A DNA stretch of 64,000 nt from Enterobacter asburiae (GCF_008080435.1 NZ_VRKN01000003.1:62001-126000), one strand, 5' to 3'. Shown: positions 1-9,417, counted from the first letter of the stretch. Notes: a model not told the origin generated them from the sequence alone. Program-made: numbers and translations.

Positions 1-1
1 T

Positions 2-352
2 ATCGGCGCGATCGTCGAAGCTAACAGCACGCGTAAAGATTTTGTTGCCGATGCTATTCTCCGTCGCTCACCGAAACGCGTGGGCATATACCGCTTGATT
101 ATGAAAGCTGACTCGGACAATTTCCGCGCGTCCTCCATTCAGGGCATTATGAAGCGTATTAAAGCCAAAGGCATTGACGTTGTTATTTATGAGCCGGCGC
201 TAAAGGAAAATGAATTTTTCCATTCCAGGGTGATTAAAGATCTCAATGAATTCAAGAGCAGCGTCAACGTGATTATTTCTAATCGAATGTCCGCCGAGCT
301 CATCGATGTACAAAGTAAAGTTTATACACGCGATATTTTTGGCGATAACTAA
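2..352 (+). CDS. ugd: UDP-glucose 6-dehydrogenase, C-terminal part (5' end outside window)
   Basis: The frame is open from base 2 and ends at the TAA at 352, giving the last ~116 residues of Ugd. The segment contains the C-terminal UDP-binding Rossmann part, with the [11 protein letters not shown] stretch and the FGDN-type end typical of enterobacterial Ugd. The enzyme oxidises UDP-glucose to UDP-glucuronate with NAD+ in the cytoplasm, feeding colanic acid, capsule and lipid A modification. A GTG at 80 is in frame but is internal, because the homology runs upstream of it. It is followed by an exopolysaccharide secretion operon, which fits its role in polymer precursor supply. Confidence 0.93.
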   Translation: MGAIVEANSTRKDFVADAILRRSPKRVGIYRLIMKADSDNFRASSIQGIMKRIKAKGIDVVIYEPALKENEFFHSRVIKDLNEFKSSVNVIISNRMSAELIDVQSKVYTRDIFGDN

Positions 353-473
353 AAATCCCATCATAAAATATTTACCTTAAACATCCACTGTTTGAGGTTC
401 CCCTTATTTCTCTACACGGCATTTATTTGCCCTTTGAGGAATACACCACTGTAATCACCAATAAGGAAATAAC

Positions 474-734
474 ATGAAATTTATTAAATTATCTGCCCTG
501 CTGCTCTGCGTCCTGTCCGCGCCAATGGCTTCTTTCGCCGCAATCGAAACCGCTGCTGCGGGTAGCACAACGGGCACCGCAGCAGGATCGTCTGCCGCCG
601 CGGCGGGTGTGGCGACCGGCACAGCCGTTGCCGTAGGCGCTGGCGTCGTGGGTGCCGTCGCTATCGCAGCCGTTGCAGCAAGCAACAGCAGCAACGGTAG
701 CGGCAACACGGGAACGACCACGTCTACGCGTTAA
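474..734 (+). CDS. YjbE/GfcA-like small exported Ala/Thr/Ser/Gly-rich protein
   Basis: An 86-residue protein with a clear signal peptide (MKFIKLSALLL core, likely cleavage after SFA near residue 22). It is then extremely rich in Ala, Gly, Ser and Thr and ends in a GTTTST-type tail, as in E. coli YjbE and GfcA. Those proteins head exopolysaccharide/group 4 capsule operons and have no known biochemical role. A good ribosome site (AAGGAAA) lies 6-7 bases before the ATG. It is the first gene of the yjbEFGH-like set but is separated from the second by a strong terminator. The assignment rests on composition, length and operon position rather than on a motif. Confidence 0.75.
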   Translation: MKFIKLSALLLCVLSAPMASFAAIETAAAGSTTGTAAGSSAAAAGVATGTAVAVGAGVVGAVAIAAVAASNSSNGSGNTGTTTSTR

Positions 735-750
735 TTGACAATACCTTCAT

Positions 751-776
751 GGGGCTCCTCTGAGCCCCATTTTTTT
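751..776 (+). terminator. Intrinsic terminator/attenuator between yjbE-like and yjbF-like genes
   Basis: A perfect 7-bp stem GGGGCTC (751-757) / GAGCCCC (762-768) with loop CTCT is followed by A and seven T residues. It sits 16 bp after the stop of the first gene and 10 bp before the next start. It should reduce downstream expression, so the first gene would be made in excess over the secretion proteins. Confidence 0.85.
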
Positions 777-786
777 CTGTTTCACT

Positions 787-1443
787 ATGACGTCTATTAT
801 GTTCAAAAAATTTTGTCTGGCGGGTGCAGTGTTCTTTATCAGCGCATGCAGCCAGCATCGTCCCGGGATCCTCTCCCAGACGATTATCCAGTCTCTTTCT
901 TCGCAGGATGCCTTCATCGACCGCGCTAAGGTCGATCAGGTGCCGTATGCCTCGATGGCCCTCACCGTTGCCGATGGCCCGCAGGCGTTTATCGTGCTTG
1001 CCTGGGATGAGGAGAACACGCAAAAGTGGCTCACTGCCGATGCAAAAATGATCGCCGCGCGAAGCGGACGCCTCATAAAAACGCTCGGCTTTAGCGCTAA
1101 CCTGTTGAGTCTGGAGAGCAATGTACAGGATCCGCTTGCGGCTCCGCTCACGATTAAGGAAGGCCAGCAATGGCATGCGCAGGCACGGTGGGAGGATAAC
1201 GGATTTCACGCTGCCAACATCATTTCGCGATTCCACTGGGCGGGTTCGCAGGACTTTACCGTACTGAGCGTAACGCATCGCTACCGCGTGCTGGAAGAAA
1301 CCGTGACGGCTGAAGCCGACGGGACGACCTGGCAGCAACGTTACTGGGTCGATCCCCAGTCCGGACGCATCGTTCACAGCAAACAAATTTTGCATCCTCA
1401 TGGCCAGACGTGGTCTGTTACCCTGCTAAAACCGTATTCCTGA
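787..1443 (+). CDS. YjbF/GfcB-family outer-membrane lipoprotein
   Basis: A 218-residue protein with an N-terminal lipoprotein signal. After MFKKF, a hydrophobic stretch ends in a lipobox F-I-S-A-C, so the mature protein would be lipidated on that Cys. Length and pattern match YjbF/GfcB (about 212 residues), part of exopolysaccharide export. Two in-frame ATGs exist, at 787 and 799; neither has a strong Shine-Dalgarno site, and the later start gives a more typical signal peptide. Its stop codon overlaps the next start (ATGA), so the two are translationally coupled. Confidence 0.85.
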   Translation: MTSIMFKKFCLAGAVFFISACSQHRPGILSQTIIQSLSSQDAFIDRAKVDQVPYASMALTVADGPQAFIVLAWDEENTQKWLTADAKMIAARSGRLIKTLGFSANLLSLESNVQDPLAAPLTIKEGQQWHAQARWEDNGFHAANIISRFHWAGSQDFTVLSVTHRYRVLEETVTAEADGTTWQQRYWVDPQSGRIVHSKQILHPHGQTWSVTLLKPYS

Positions 1444-2192
1444 TGAAAAAAAAAATCATACTTGCCGCCATGCTTCTGGCAGCAACCCCGCCGGGCTACG
1501 GTCAGGGGAAAATCGCACTCATTTGCCAGCCAGCCTGTGCCGTGGCTGAAGTCACCGCCGATAACCTGAGCGAGCTGGTAACCCATCCGGCACTCCCTAA
1601 AAACATCGACTGGGAAAGCGCACGCCTTTCCACTCCTGCAAACGATGCTGAACAGCAGTTTCGTCAGCAGCAGATTCTGAAGACACTCACTTCAGCAGTT
1701 CAGGAATTACAAGACCAGGGCGATACGCGTCAGGCTCAGCGTATCGCATGGTTAAGCCAGCGTCTTCAGGCGCTGAAAGTCATTGGCGGTTTTTCGTTGC
1801 AGCTGGATCCAGACTGGGTACGCCTGAAACCTGAGAATTCGCCAGGACTCGAGGGTGATTATCGCCTGTACCTCCGAACCTTCCCGGCGCAAAACCTGAC
1901 ACTCTGGAACGGTACCCGCGAGAGCACGCCGTGGATTGCCGGCCAGCAAACCGCCGCCTTGACGGCCGCAGATCGGCGGCAGCCCGGTATCGACCCGGAT
2001 AATGTCACGGTCATCGCGCCGGATGGCACTGTCACAATGGTACCGACAGGCTACTGGAACCGCCGGTACCATGAACCGCAGCCCGGCAGCCAAATCTGGC
2101 TGAACCTGCAGCTCAACGCATTATCACCGCAATATCAGACACTGAACCAACGTATCGTTCAGTTGCTTAGCCAACGGACTGACAAACCATGA
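1443..2192 (+). CDS. GfcC/YjbG-family capsule/exopolysaccharide biosynthesis protein
   Basis: A 249-residue exported protein with signal peptide MKKKIILAAMLLAATPPGYGQ. The body resembles the periplasmic GfcC/YjbG family, whose beta-grasp domains resemble those of the Wza export channel. The role is accessory to polysaccharide secretion and not an enzyme. The start at 1443 is chosen because ATG overlaps the stop of the lipoprotein gene (ATGA) and begins a proper signal peptide. A longer frame starting at 1410 lies inside the upstream gene. It overlaps the next gene by 4 bases. Confidence 0.87.
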   Translation: MKKKIILAAMLLAATPPGYGQGKIALICQPACAVAEVTADNLSELVTHPALPKNIDWESARLSTPANDAEQQFRQQQILKTLTSAVQELQDQGDTRQAQRIAWLSQRLQALKVIGGFSLQLDPDWVRLKPENSPGLEGDYRLYLRTFPAQNLTLWNGTRESTPWIAGQQTAALTAADRRQPGIDPDNVTVIAPDGTVTMVPTGYWNRRYHEPQPGSQIWLNLQLNALSPQYQTLNQRIVQLLSQRTDKP

Positions 2193-4297
2193 AATTCACC
2201 CCTCTCAGCTACAGCATTGCGCTATTATTTAGCGGCATCAGCACGGTTGCCAGCGCAGATGTCGGCACCCCGCTGTCTCTTCCCTATGTCTCCCCTTCCC
2301 AGTCCGACTTTGGCGGTGTGGGATTGTTGCAAACCCCGAGCGCGCGAATGGCCCCGTCAGGGGAATTCAGCATGAGCTATCGGGACAACAACCAGTACCG
2401 ATTCTGGGCCCTGTCACTGCAGCTCATGCCGTGGCTTGAAACCACGATTCGTTATACTGACGTTCGCACCCGCCAGTACGGTGATAAAAATTTCAGCGGC
2501 GATCAGACATACAAAGACAAAGCCATCGACCTCAAAGCCCGGCTGTGGCAGGAGACGCGCTGGACGCCCGATATTTCACTGGGGTTTCGGGATATCGGCG
2601 GAACAGGACTGTTTGATAGCGAATACCTGGTCGCCAGCAAAGCCGCAGGACCATTTGATTTCACGGTAGGAGCAGGCTGGGGTTACCTCGCCAACAGCGG
2701 CAACATTGCCAACCCATTTTGTCGGGCAAGCAACAGTTTTTGCCAGCGCAGCGAAAGCTACAGTGGCCGCGGCGGCTCGGTTGATGCCGATCGCTTTTTC
2801 CATGGCCCGACAGCGCTGTTCGGCGGCGTGGAGTATCAGACGCCCTGGCAACCTCTGCGCATTAAAGCTGAATATGATGCCAACAACTATCGTAACGACC
2901 GGGCCGGGCGGTTAAAGCAAGATTCACTGGTGAACGTCGGGGTGCTGTACCGTTTGAATGACTGGAGTGACTTCTCCGTTGGCTACGAGCGTGGAAATAC
3001 CCTCACCTTCGGCATCACGCTCAACACCAATTTCGAAACGCTGCGCAGTCAGGCATATATACCACCAAAACCGGAATACAGTCCCTCGGAGCAACCGGCA
3101 AACTTTGCCCCTCATGTCGTCGCGACCCAGTTGACTGCCCTGCGCGATAACGCCGGTTTTGCTTCGCCGCGCATCGATCGTGTGGGTGATACCGTGTATG
3201 TCACAGGTATGCAGACCGATTATCGTGACTGGAGTGAAGGCGTGGATCGCGCTAACCGCATCATCATGAACGCCCTGCCAGCGGGTGCCCGCCAGATTGT
3301 CATCACCGAAGAGCGTGATAATTTACCGATGGTGAGCTATCGCAGCGAAACCTCTTCCCTCGCGGAAGTGATGCGTGGAATGCCGCCGGGAGTCCCGCAG
3401 CCCCCGAATGTGGGAAGGGTCGAGGAGCCAAAGCAACCTGCATCAACTCTGGCGGGCTATGCCCTGGAAAAATCTCCCTGGCAGTTCAACTGGTCGCCGG
3501 TGCTCAACCAGTCGTTCGGCGGGCCCGAGTCGTTCTATATGTACCAGATTGCCCTGAGCGGCAGCGCCAGCTATCAGATTTCCGATAACTGGAAAGTCGG
3601 CGGCGTAGGCTTACTCAACCTGCATAATAACTACAACAAATTCAACTACACCGCCCCCCCTGCTGACAGCCATATCCCACAGGTTAGAACCCATATTCGT
3701 TCTTACGTCAGCACCAGCGATGTCTATCTGAACAATTTACAGCTGACGCATACCAGCACGCTGGGCAACGGCTGGTACATGCAAAACTACGGCGGTTATC
3801 TTGAGATGATGTTCGCGGGCGTCGGCAGCGAAGTGCTCTATCGTCCCCTCAAAAAGCAGTGGGCCCTCGGTGCCGACCTCAATCAGGTGAAGCAGCGAGA
3901 CTGGAACAATCCGATGAAAATGGCGGATTACAGCGTCACGACCGGACATGTAACCGGGTACTGGCAGCCGCAGTTTGCCGATGAGTTTCTGGTGAAGATA
4001 AGCGTGGGACGTTATCTCGCTGGCGATAAAGGTAGCACGGTGGATATTTCACGGCGCTTCGCCAGCGGCATTACGGCCGGAGCCTATGCCACTCTTACCA
4101 ATGTTTCATCCCACGATTACGGTGAAGGCAGTTTCACCAAAGGCTTCTACGTTTCCATTCCACTGGATTTGATGAGTACGCGTCCCACCAACACCCACGC
4201 GAAACTCAACTGGGAACCGCTCACCCGCGATGGCGGGCAGCCTTTGCAAAAACGTTATTCACTGTATGACCTCACCGGGGCCAGAGGCCCGGAGTAA
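2189..4297 (+). CDS. YjbH/GfcD-family outer-membrane exopolysaccharide protein
   Basis: A 702-residue protein with a signal peptide cleaved near VASA (residue ~24). It carries the family signature PSQSDFGGVGLLQTPSARMA just after it, the usual N-terminal hallmark of YjbH. Many alternating aromatic/polar strands and the motifs FGGVEYQTPWQPLR and YLAGDKGS fit a large beta-barrel in the outer membrane. Length equals E. coli YjbH (about 698). The absence of nearby gfcE, etp and etk favours a yjbEFGH-type operon over a complete group 4 capsule locus. A terminator follows. Confidence 0.92.
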   Translation: MKFTPLSYSIALLFSGISTVASADVGTPLSLPYVSPSQSDFGGVGLLQTPSARMAPSGEFSMSYRDNNQYRFWALSLQLMPWLETTIRYTDVRTRQYGDKNFSGDQTYKDKAIDLKARLWQETRWTPDISLGFRDIGGTGLFDSEYLVASKAAGPFDFTVGAGWGYLANSGNIANPFCRASNSFCQRSESYSGRGGSVDADRFFHGPTALFGGVEYQTPWQPLRIKAEYDANNYRNDRAGRLKQDSLVNVGVLYRLNDWSDFSVGYERGNTLTFGITLNTNFETLRSQAYIPPKPEYSPSEQPANFAPHVVATQLTALRDNAGFASPRIDRVGDTVYVTGMQTDYRDWSEGVDRANRIIMNALPAGARQIVITEERDNLPMVSYRSETSSLAEVMRGMPPGVPQPPNVGRVEEPKQPASTLAGYALEKSPWQFNWSPVLNQSFGGPESFYMYQIALSGSASYQISDNWKVGGVGLLNLHNNYNKFNYTAPPADSHIPQVRTHIRSYVSTSDVYLNNLQLTHTSTLGNGWYMQNYGGYLEMMFAGVGSEVLYRPLKKQWALGADLNQVKQRDWNNPMKMADYSVTTGHVTGYWQPQFADEFLVKISVGRYLAGDKGSTVDISRRFASGITAGAYATLTNVSSHDYGEGSFTKGFYVSIPLDLMSTRPTNTHAKLNWEPLTRDGGQPLQKRYSLYDLTGARGPE

Positions 4298-4324
4298 TCC
4301 TTCCCGTCATCCCGCCATAAATAT

Positions 4325-4347
4325 CCTCCGGCATAGCCGGAGGTTTT
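4325..4347 (+). terminator. Intrinsic terminator after the yjbH-like gene
   Basis: An 8-bp perfect stem CCTCCGGC (4325-4332) / GCCGGAGG (4336-4343) with an ATA loop is followed by four T residues. It lies 27 bp after the stop codon and touches the end of the convergent DJ-1 gene. Confidence 0.8.
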
Positions 4348-4949
4348 CAGATGTGCCGGTAAACGGGCTGCCCGAATAAGGGATCGGTATCCTGCCACGC
4401 GTAATCAATATGACTGGCCTGCTCGCGCGCCAGTGCTTCATCACCCTGTAATCGCGCCGCCAGGGTAAAGGCGAAATCAAACACGTTGCCCAGCCCGCGG
4501 CCGCTCAGCAGATTGCCGTCTTCCACCACGTCGGCATCGACGTAAATGCCATCGCTGACTGTTTTCCACAAATCGCCGGAACAGACATAGCGGCGACCTT
4601 TGAGCAGTCCGTTGCCGCTCAGCACGCGGGCGGCGGCGGAGCAAATCGGGCAGATATATTTGCCCGCTTCATCATGACGGCGAACGAAGGCGATCGCCTC
4701 CGCGCTTTTCCTCAGGTTGACGCCGCCTTCCGGACCACCCGGTAACACCACGGCGTCAAAGGTCCGATCGAGGCTGGCCTTCAGGGTGCTATCCGCCACC
4801 ATTGGGATGGCGTGATAGCTCACCACTTCGCGACTCTCGCCGCAGGCAATCGTCTGCACCGTAATATTCAGGCGGCGCAGGATATCAATGGTGACGATCG
4901 CTTCCCCCTCTTCAAAACCGGGGGCTAATAGCACGGCTACGCTTTTCAT
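4347..4949 (-). CDS. DJ-1/PfpI family protein (ThiJ/YajL-like)
   Basis: A 200-residue DJ-1 superfamily protein. It shows the N-terminal APGFEEGEA loop carrying the conserved Glu and the nucleophile-elbow segment ICPICSAAARVL with Cys103 at the usual position. Members act on damaged thiols/glyoxal adducts or as proteases/chaperones; the substrate cannot be told from sequence. The start at 4949 is preferred because GGAG lies 6 bases upstream. The longer frame to 5126 overlaps the GH88 gene antisense-free and lacks homology. It lies downstream of the GH88 gene on the same strand with a 22-bp gap, so co-transcription is possible. Confidence 0.85.
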   Translation of the reverse strand: MKSVAVLLAPGFEEGEAIVTIDILRRLNITVQTIACGESREVVSYHAIPMVADSTLKASLDRTFDAVVLPGGPEGGVNLRKSAEAIAFVRRHDEAGKYICPICSAAARVLSGNGLLKGRRYVCSGDLWKTVSDGIYVDADVVEDGNLLSGRGLGNVFDFAFTLAARLQGDEALAREQASHIDYAWQDTDPLFGQPVYRHI

Positions 4950-4971
4950 CTTGCTCTCCATTGCTTCAGGG

Positions 4972-6162
4972 TTACCAGTACGGATGCCAAATCTGTCGCA
5001 GCCGCGCCAGCAGCTCAAGATAGAAATAGTCCCCCCAGCTACAGCACTGATCGACGCCCTTACCGCTGCCCATATGATAAACCGAGTGCTGCAGCAGCCC
5101 TTCGGTCGGATCGTCGTCATGAGCAAGGTAGTTATCGGTCAGCGACAGCGCCATACGCAGCGCCATCTCTTCATAATACGCACGGTTTGCGTCGAGCGTC
5201 GGCAGCGCCTTGACCAGCTCCAGCAGGCCACAGGCGGCAATCGCCGCCGCTGAACTGTCGCGCACTGCGTCGGTACCGAGCAGGGCCAGATCCCAGTGGC
5301 AAACATCATCTTCCGGCAGACGGTTGAGGAAGTAATGCGCCAGGCTGCGTGACAGCTCAACCATCTGCTTATCGCCGGTGTGCTGATAGCTGAGCAGAAA
5401 GCCGTAAATGCCCCATGCCTGGCCGCGCGACCAGCACGAGGTATCGCTGTAGCCCTGATGGGTGTTGCCAAAGCGCGGCTCACCCGTCTGCACATCCATA
5501 TACCAGGTGTGATACGTCGAGGCATCTTCACGCACGATATAGTGCGCTGCCTGTCCGGCGTGAGCCGTCGCCGCTTGCGCATAGCGAGGATCCCCGGTCT
5601 GTTCGCTGGCCCAGTACAGCAGCGGCAGGTTCATATTGCAGTCGATGATCATTCGCCCCTGCTGCTCCGGGTCGTTTAAATCACCCCACGCCTGAATAAT
5701 GTTGGCCGTCGGATTAAAACGCTCCATCAGGCGCTCGGCAGCCAGCAGCGCCGACTGGCGAGCGGCTTCGTTGCCGGTGAGCCGCCAGGCGCTGATGCAG
5801 GAGAGCGAATAGAGGAACCCGAGATCGTGCGTTGCGGTGTCGATACGCTGCTCAATACGCCGGGCGAACGACGGTAAATAGCGCTCGGCGGCTTCGCGAT
5901 AATGCGCTTTGCCGGTCATCTCCCACGCCAGCCACAGCTGGCCAGGCCAAAAACTGGTGGTCCACTCCACGTTATCGGTGCGCGGCCAAATACCCTTCTC
6001 ACAGGCTTCGCCGGGGAACTTATCGCCGAAGGCGACAATATTTTTGTCGAGCTTGCGCGTTACGCGGGTTAACGCCGCTTCCAGCTTCTGGCTCAGTACC
6101 AGGCGATCGACCTGATGCAGTTCGATCGGCCGCAGCGCTTCGGTGATAACAGATTTGGTCAT
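4972..6162 (-). CDS. Glycoside hydrolase family 88, unsaturated glucuronyl hydrolase
   Basis: A 396-residue (alpha/alpha)6-barrel enzyme that removes 4,5-unsaturated uronic acid from the end of lyase-made oligosaccharides, in the cytoplasm. It shows the family motifs WTTSFWPGQLWLAWE, HDLGFLYSLS and IIDCNMNLPLLYWA. Asp113 and Asp174 correspond to the catalytic pair known from Bacillus UGL (Asp88 and Asp149). No signal peptide is present. ATG at 6162 has AGGAG five bases upstream; the longer frame runs into the permease gene. It is the third gene of the DUF2264-permease-GH88 operon (13-bp gap). Confidence 0.92.
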   Translation of the reverse strand: MTKSVITEALRPIELHQVDRLVLSQKLEAALTRVTRKLDKNIVAFGDKFPGEACEKGIWPRTDNVEWTTSFWPGQLWLAWEMTGKAHYREAAERYLPSFARRIEQRIDTATHDLGFLYSLSCISAWRLTGNEAARQSALLAAERLMERFNPTANIIQAWGDLNDPEQQGRMIIDCNMNLPLLYWASEQTGDPRYAQAATAHAGQAAHYIVREDASTYHTWYMDVQTGEPRFGNTHQGYSDTSCWSRGQAWGIYGFLLSYQHTGDKQMVELSRSLAHYFLNRLPEDDVCHWDLALLGTDAVRDSSAAAIAACGLLELVKALPTLDANRAYYEEMALRMALSLTDNYLAHDDDPTEGLLQHSVYHMGSGKGVDQCCSWGDYFYLELLARLRQIWHPYW

Positions 6163-6175
6163 AACAACTCCTGAA

Positions 6176-7456
6176 TTAATGTTTGGCCGGTTCAACCGGG
6201 GCGGTATCTAAAGCCGGAGCAAAAGGTCGTGAGACATCGCGCGTCGACTGGCATCGCGATAGCGTAAAGGCGGAAATCAGCGTAAATATCAGGGCGCAGC
6301 AGCCCATCAGCAGATAGGTATGCTCAAAGCCTATCTTGTCGTACAGATAGCCGGCAGGCGGGGCGACGACGATCGAGCCAACGTAAATCATCGCCTGGTA
6401 GCCCAGCAGGTACATCGTGGCGTTAACCCGACGATGGAAATGTTCGGCGATGTATTTGAAGACCGAAATCAGCAGCAGCGCGATCTCGACACCATAAAAC
6501 GGTTTGATGATGGAGATAACAATCGGGTCACTGGTCAGTCCGGAGGCTATCAGCCGCGCTCCTACCACGCAGCCGCAGAACAGCATGCCGCGCTTAGCAC
6601 CGTAGTGGTTCACCAGCCACGGGATAAACATCATCATCACGAACTCCATCCCCGACTGGACGGTGCTCAGGTAGCCGTACCAGGCATTTCCCTGCTCTTT
6701 GGTGGCGAAGAACGACACGAAGTAGCGCGGGAACTGCTGTTCGGCGATAAACATCATCCATGCCACCCCGGCGACGTAGAGGCTAAACATCCAGAATTTG
6801 CGGTTTTTCAGTAGCATCAACACATCGGCAAAAACGATCTTATTGGCGGAGATGACGCTGTTATTGCGCAGCTGCTCATCGCCGATTTTGAGGCTAATCA
6901 GCACCAGCAGCATCAGTACCGAGGTACCGCTGCTGAGCAGAAAGTTGGCCAGCGGCGTGAGGTTAAACAACAGCCCGGAGACCGAAGCCGCCATCGCCCA
7001 GCCCAGCGAACCCCACATTCTGATGCGGCCAAACTCCAGGCCGTACAGGCGGCTAAAGCGGTCAGCGTAAGATTCAGACGCCGCCACGCCAGCGTACCAG
7101 CCCAGGCTCAGATACAGCGCGCCGATGATAATCCCCGCCATCGCATGGCTTTGCAGCAGCGGCTGGTACACCAGCGCGAAGAACGGCGCCATCAGCGCAG
7201 AAATGGCGCAGACAAAATAGAGCAGCCACTTGCTCATGCCGATTTTGTCCATGATGTAGCCGTACACCGGCTTCAGGACCACCGCGAAGACGCCATTGAT
7301 GGCGAACACGCTGCCGATGGTGACGCTATCGAGGCCCACTTTCTGGCTCAGCCATAAGGCGTACAGGCCAAAGCTGGATGACCAGGTGAAGAAGTAAAGA
7401 AAAATAAAGGTACTCATTTTGTACTGTGCGGCGCGTACGGACGATGATGTGCTCAT
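6176..7456 (-). CDS. MFS oligosaccharide:H+ symporter (LacY/OHS family)
   Basis: A 426-residue, 12-TM permease. The N-terminus YKMSTFIFLYFFTWSSSFGLYALWL and the D-K-I-G-M-S-K loop after TM2 are typical of the oligosaccharide:proton symporter family that includes LacY, RafB and MelY. It probably imports the unsaturated disaccharide or oligosaccharide cleaved by the adjacent GH88 enzyme. Its start overlaps the stop of the upstream DUF2264 gene by 4 bases, which shows tight coupling. Substrate specificity is inferred from context only. Confidence 0.9.
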   Translation of the reverse strand: MSTSSSVRAAQYKMSTFIFLYFFTWSSSFGLYALWLSQKVGLDSVTIGSVFAINGVFAVVLKPVYGYIMDKIGMSKWLLYFVCAISALMAPFFALVYQPLLQSHAMAGIIIGALYLSLGWYAGVAASESYADRFSRLYGLEFGRIRMWGSLGWAMAASVSGLLFNLTPLANFLLSSGTSVLMLLVLISLKIGDEQLRNNSVISANKIVFADVLMLLKNRKFWMFSLYVAGVAWMMFIAEQQFPRYFVSFFATKEQGNAWYGYLSTVQSGMEFVMMMFIPWLVNHYGAKRGMLFCGCVVGARLIASGLTSDPIVISIIKPFYGVEIALLLISVFKYIAEHFHRRVNATMYLLGYQAMIYVGSIVVAPPAGYLYDKIGFEHTYLLMGCCALIFTLISAFTLSRCQSTRDVSRPFAPALDTAPVEPAKH

Positions 7457-9291
7457 AGCGATGCCTCCGGGGCCAGAACGAGCGTCGTTTCCTGTCGTGC
7501 CGTCACGAAGCGTACCGCGTCATCGCTAATGATGGCCTGTGGGCAGCGTTGCGGATCGAAGTCGGCGGCATTTCCCGCCCACACCGCGCTTATCAACAAA
7601 TACATACCGGGGTCGAGTTCACCGCGCAGCACCGGCACCGCCGCGCGCTCGGCGAACAACAGATTACTGTTTGGCGGCGTCACCACCGTCTCGCCGCCGC
7701 GGGCGTGCGGATGTAAACAGAAAATGGCTGATACATCCTGGGCATTGCGTAACCAGCAGGCGCTGTCACTCTCGTGTGCCTGCGGCTGTGGGCGATTCGC
7801 CAGGCTAAAGCCACCCTCCACGCAATCCAGCGCGCGCCGGGTATTGATACGATGGACGCGCAGTTGCCAGTCGCCCAGCGCCAGCAGCCAGCTCTCAATC
7901 ACCACATCGCGCCACGGCAGCCAGAGGCTGTAAATGGTACCGTCTGCGGTGACCACGTGCTGGCATTCGCGGCGGCCACGCCAGTAGTTATCCTTTTCGG
8001 CCAGCAGCAGCATCGAATCGGGCGCGGCATGGTTCAGGCCGTAGCGCCCGCGTTCGATGGTGAAGCCAAAGCGGGTGGAATAGGCAAATTTGCAGTATTT
8101 CGCTTCGGTATTGACGAAGTTGTTCAGCTCCAGCTGGCCGGAAGTCAGCATCCACAGGTGATCGGCCTGATGCACCACCACCTGATCCGCATGAGCTATC
8201 GTGTGTTGGACGGGCAACGGCGGCAGCGGCAGCTCAGCCGCCTGCCAGAAGGCATCGCCCTCATCTAATGCCAGCGCCAGCAGGGTCTTCAGGCCCCAGT
8301 ACGGTGAACCCGGCGCGTTGTAGTCTTCCGCCATCGCCAGATTCGGGTAGCTGTAGCCGACGCTGAGTACGCCGTCGCGGTCGAACATCGGCTGCTTCAG
8401 CCACCAGCGCAGATGGCGCAGAACGATGCCCTTAATCACGCCGGGCGAAAAGACCTCCAGCCCGGCGAAGGCCGCCGCACTCCAGAACGCCGCCTCGGCA
8501 AAGCGGTAGGTCAGGCTACGGCCAAACGGGATCGCCGCGCCGTCTTCGGCAAAGAAATGGATGAAGTCAGAGGAGAAACGCGCGGCCCGGTGACGCAGCG
8601 TTGCACAACGCTTTGGATCGACCTCGACCATGAGCTTCGCGTAAATCAGGCCATAGAAATGAAAGCCCATCGAGATGTAATAGTCGCGCGGCCGACCCGG
8701 ACCATCGGAGTACCAGCCATCGCCGAGATAGTAGTGCTCCATGGCAGCAAAATGATTCTCCAGCACCTGCGGGTTGGTCGGCATGCCGCAATGATGGAAG
8801 CCGACCTGCACCAGAATCGGAAAGAAGTGCCAGTTGTTATCGGGGATCTCCTGGGTCTCGCACTGCTTTAGCCAGCGCCATAAATTCGCTTTCTCCGTCT
8901 CGGTGAAGTGCGCCAGTACGGTATCGCCCGCCAGCGCCAGCAGCAGCCCGTAGGCCGCCATCTCGACGATTCGCTGATCGTAAGGCGCGACGTCGCCCCA
9001 GTAATCGGTATGCTGCGGATTGGTGCCGTTTTTTATCGCCTGTAAATAGAAAGAGAAGTGTTGCGGCTCACTGCCGCCAGCCAACAACGGCGTCACGCCC
9101 CACAGCAGGCGGGAAAACGTTTCCATGCTCGCGACCTGCTGGCCGTAGTGAGCGGTAAAGTTCGCTAAATCAATGCGGCTGGCGTCTTTTTTAAAATAAG
9201 GCGTCACCGCGTTCAGCATATCGTTGACCAGCCGTAGCACCTCTTCCCGGCTTGTCAGTGGATTATCCAGATGAATATTTTCAGGTTGCAC
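7453..9291 (-). CDS. DUF2264 domain-containing protein
   Basis: About 612 residues, soluble, without signal peptide. It belongs to the DUF2264 family, seen in uronide and pectin/rhamnogalacturonan utilisation loci and thought to have an (alpha/alpha)6 toroid N-terminal half. Visible marks are GWYSDGPGRPRDYYISMGFHFYGL and a C-terminal beta-rich half. No biochemical function is established. GTG at 9291 is preferred because GGGAGG lies 5 bases before it; an in-frame ATG at 9306 lacks a ribosome site. It is first in the operon, directly behind the intergenic CRP-like site. Confidence 0.85.
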   Translation of the reverse strand: MQPENIHLDNPLTSREEVLRLVNDMLNAVTPYFKKDASRIDLANFTAHYGQQVASMETFSRLLWGVTPLLAGGSEPQHFSFYLQAIKNGTNPQHTDYWGDVAPYDQRIVEMAAYGLLLALAGDTVLAHFTETEKANLWRWLKQCETQEIPDNNWHFFPILVQVGFHHCGMPTNPQVLENHFAAMEHYYLGDGWYSDGPGRPRDYYISMGFHFYGLIYAKLMVEVDPKRCATLRHRAARFSSDFIHFFAEDGAAIPFGRSLTYRFAEAAFWSAAAFAGLEVFSPGVIKGIVLRHLRWWLKQPMFDRDGVLSVGYSYPNLAMAEDYNAPGSPYWGLKTLLALALDEGDAFWQAAELPLPPLPVQHTIAHADQVVVHQADHLWMLTSGQLELNNFVNTEAKYCKFAYSTRFGFTIERGRYGLNHAAPDSMLLLAEKDNYWRGRRECQHVVTADGTIYSLWLPWRDVVIESWLLALGDWQLRVHRINTRRALDCVEGGFSLANRPQPQAHESDSACWLRNAQDVSAIFCLHPHARGGETVVTPPNSNLLFAERAAVPVLRGELDPGMYLLISAVWAGNAADFDPQRCPQAIISDDAVRFVTARQETTLVLAPEASL

Positions 9292-9401
9292 AGGGTCCTC
9301 CCGCATTACACGAGGGTAGAGATAAGTTATTGTTATTAGGCTTTTTAAAGCCACGCGTGCGACGTCTGGATGAAGAGTAACTGCTTTTATTCCCGGTGCT
9401 G

Positions 9402-9417
9402 AGTGAGCAGACTCACA
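9402..9417. promoter_or_regulatory. Predicted CRP (cAMP receptor protein) site
   Basis: AGTGA-N6-TCACA matches the CRP half-sites TGTGA/TCACA at 9 of 10 positions, with the correct 6-base spacer. It lies in the 228-bp gap between the divergent uronide operon and its AraC regulator, about 110 bp from either start. Catabolite control of a sugar locus is the natural reading. Confidence 0.6.

Noticed and set aside
455..721. Ala/Pro-rich minus-strand frame opposite the yjbE-like gene
   Set aside because: It is the reverse complement of a repetitive Ala/Gly-coding stretch; the sense frame has a signal peptide and ribosome site.
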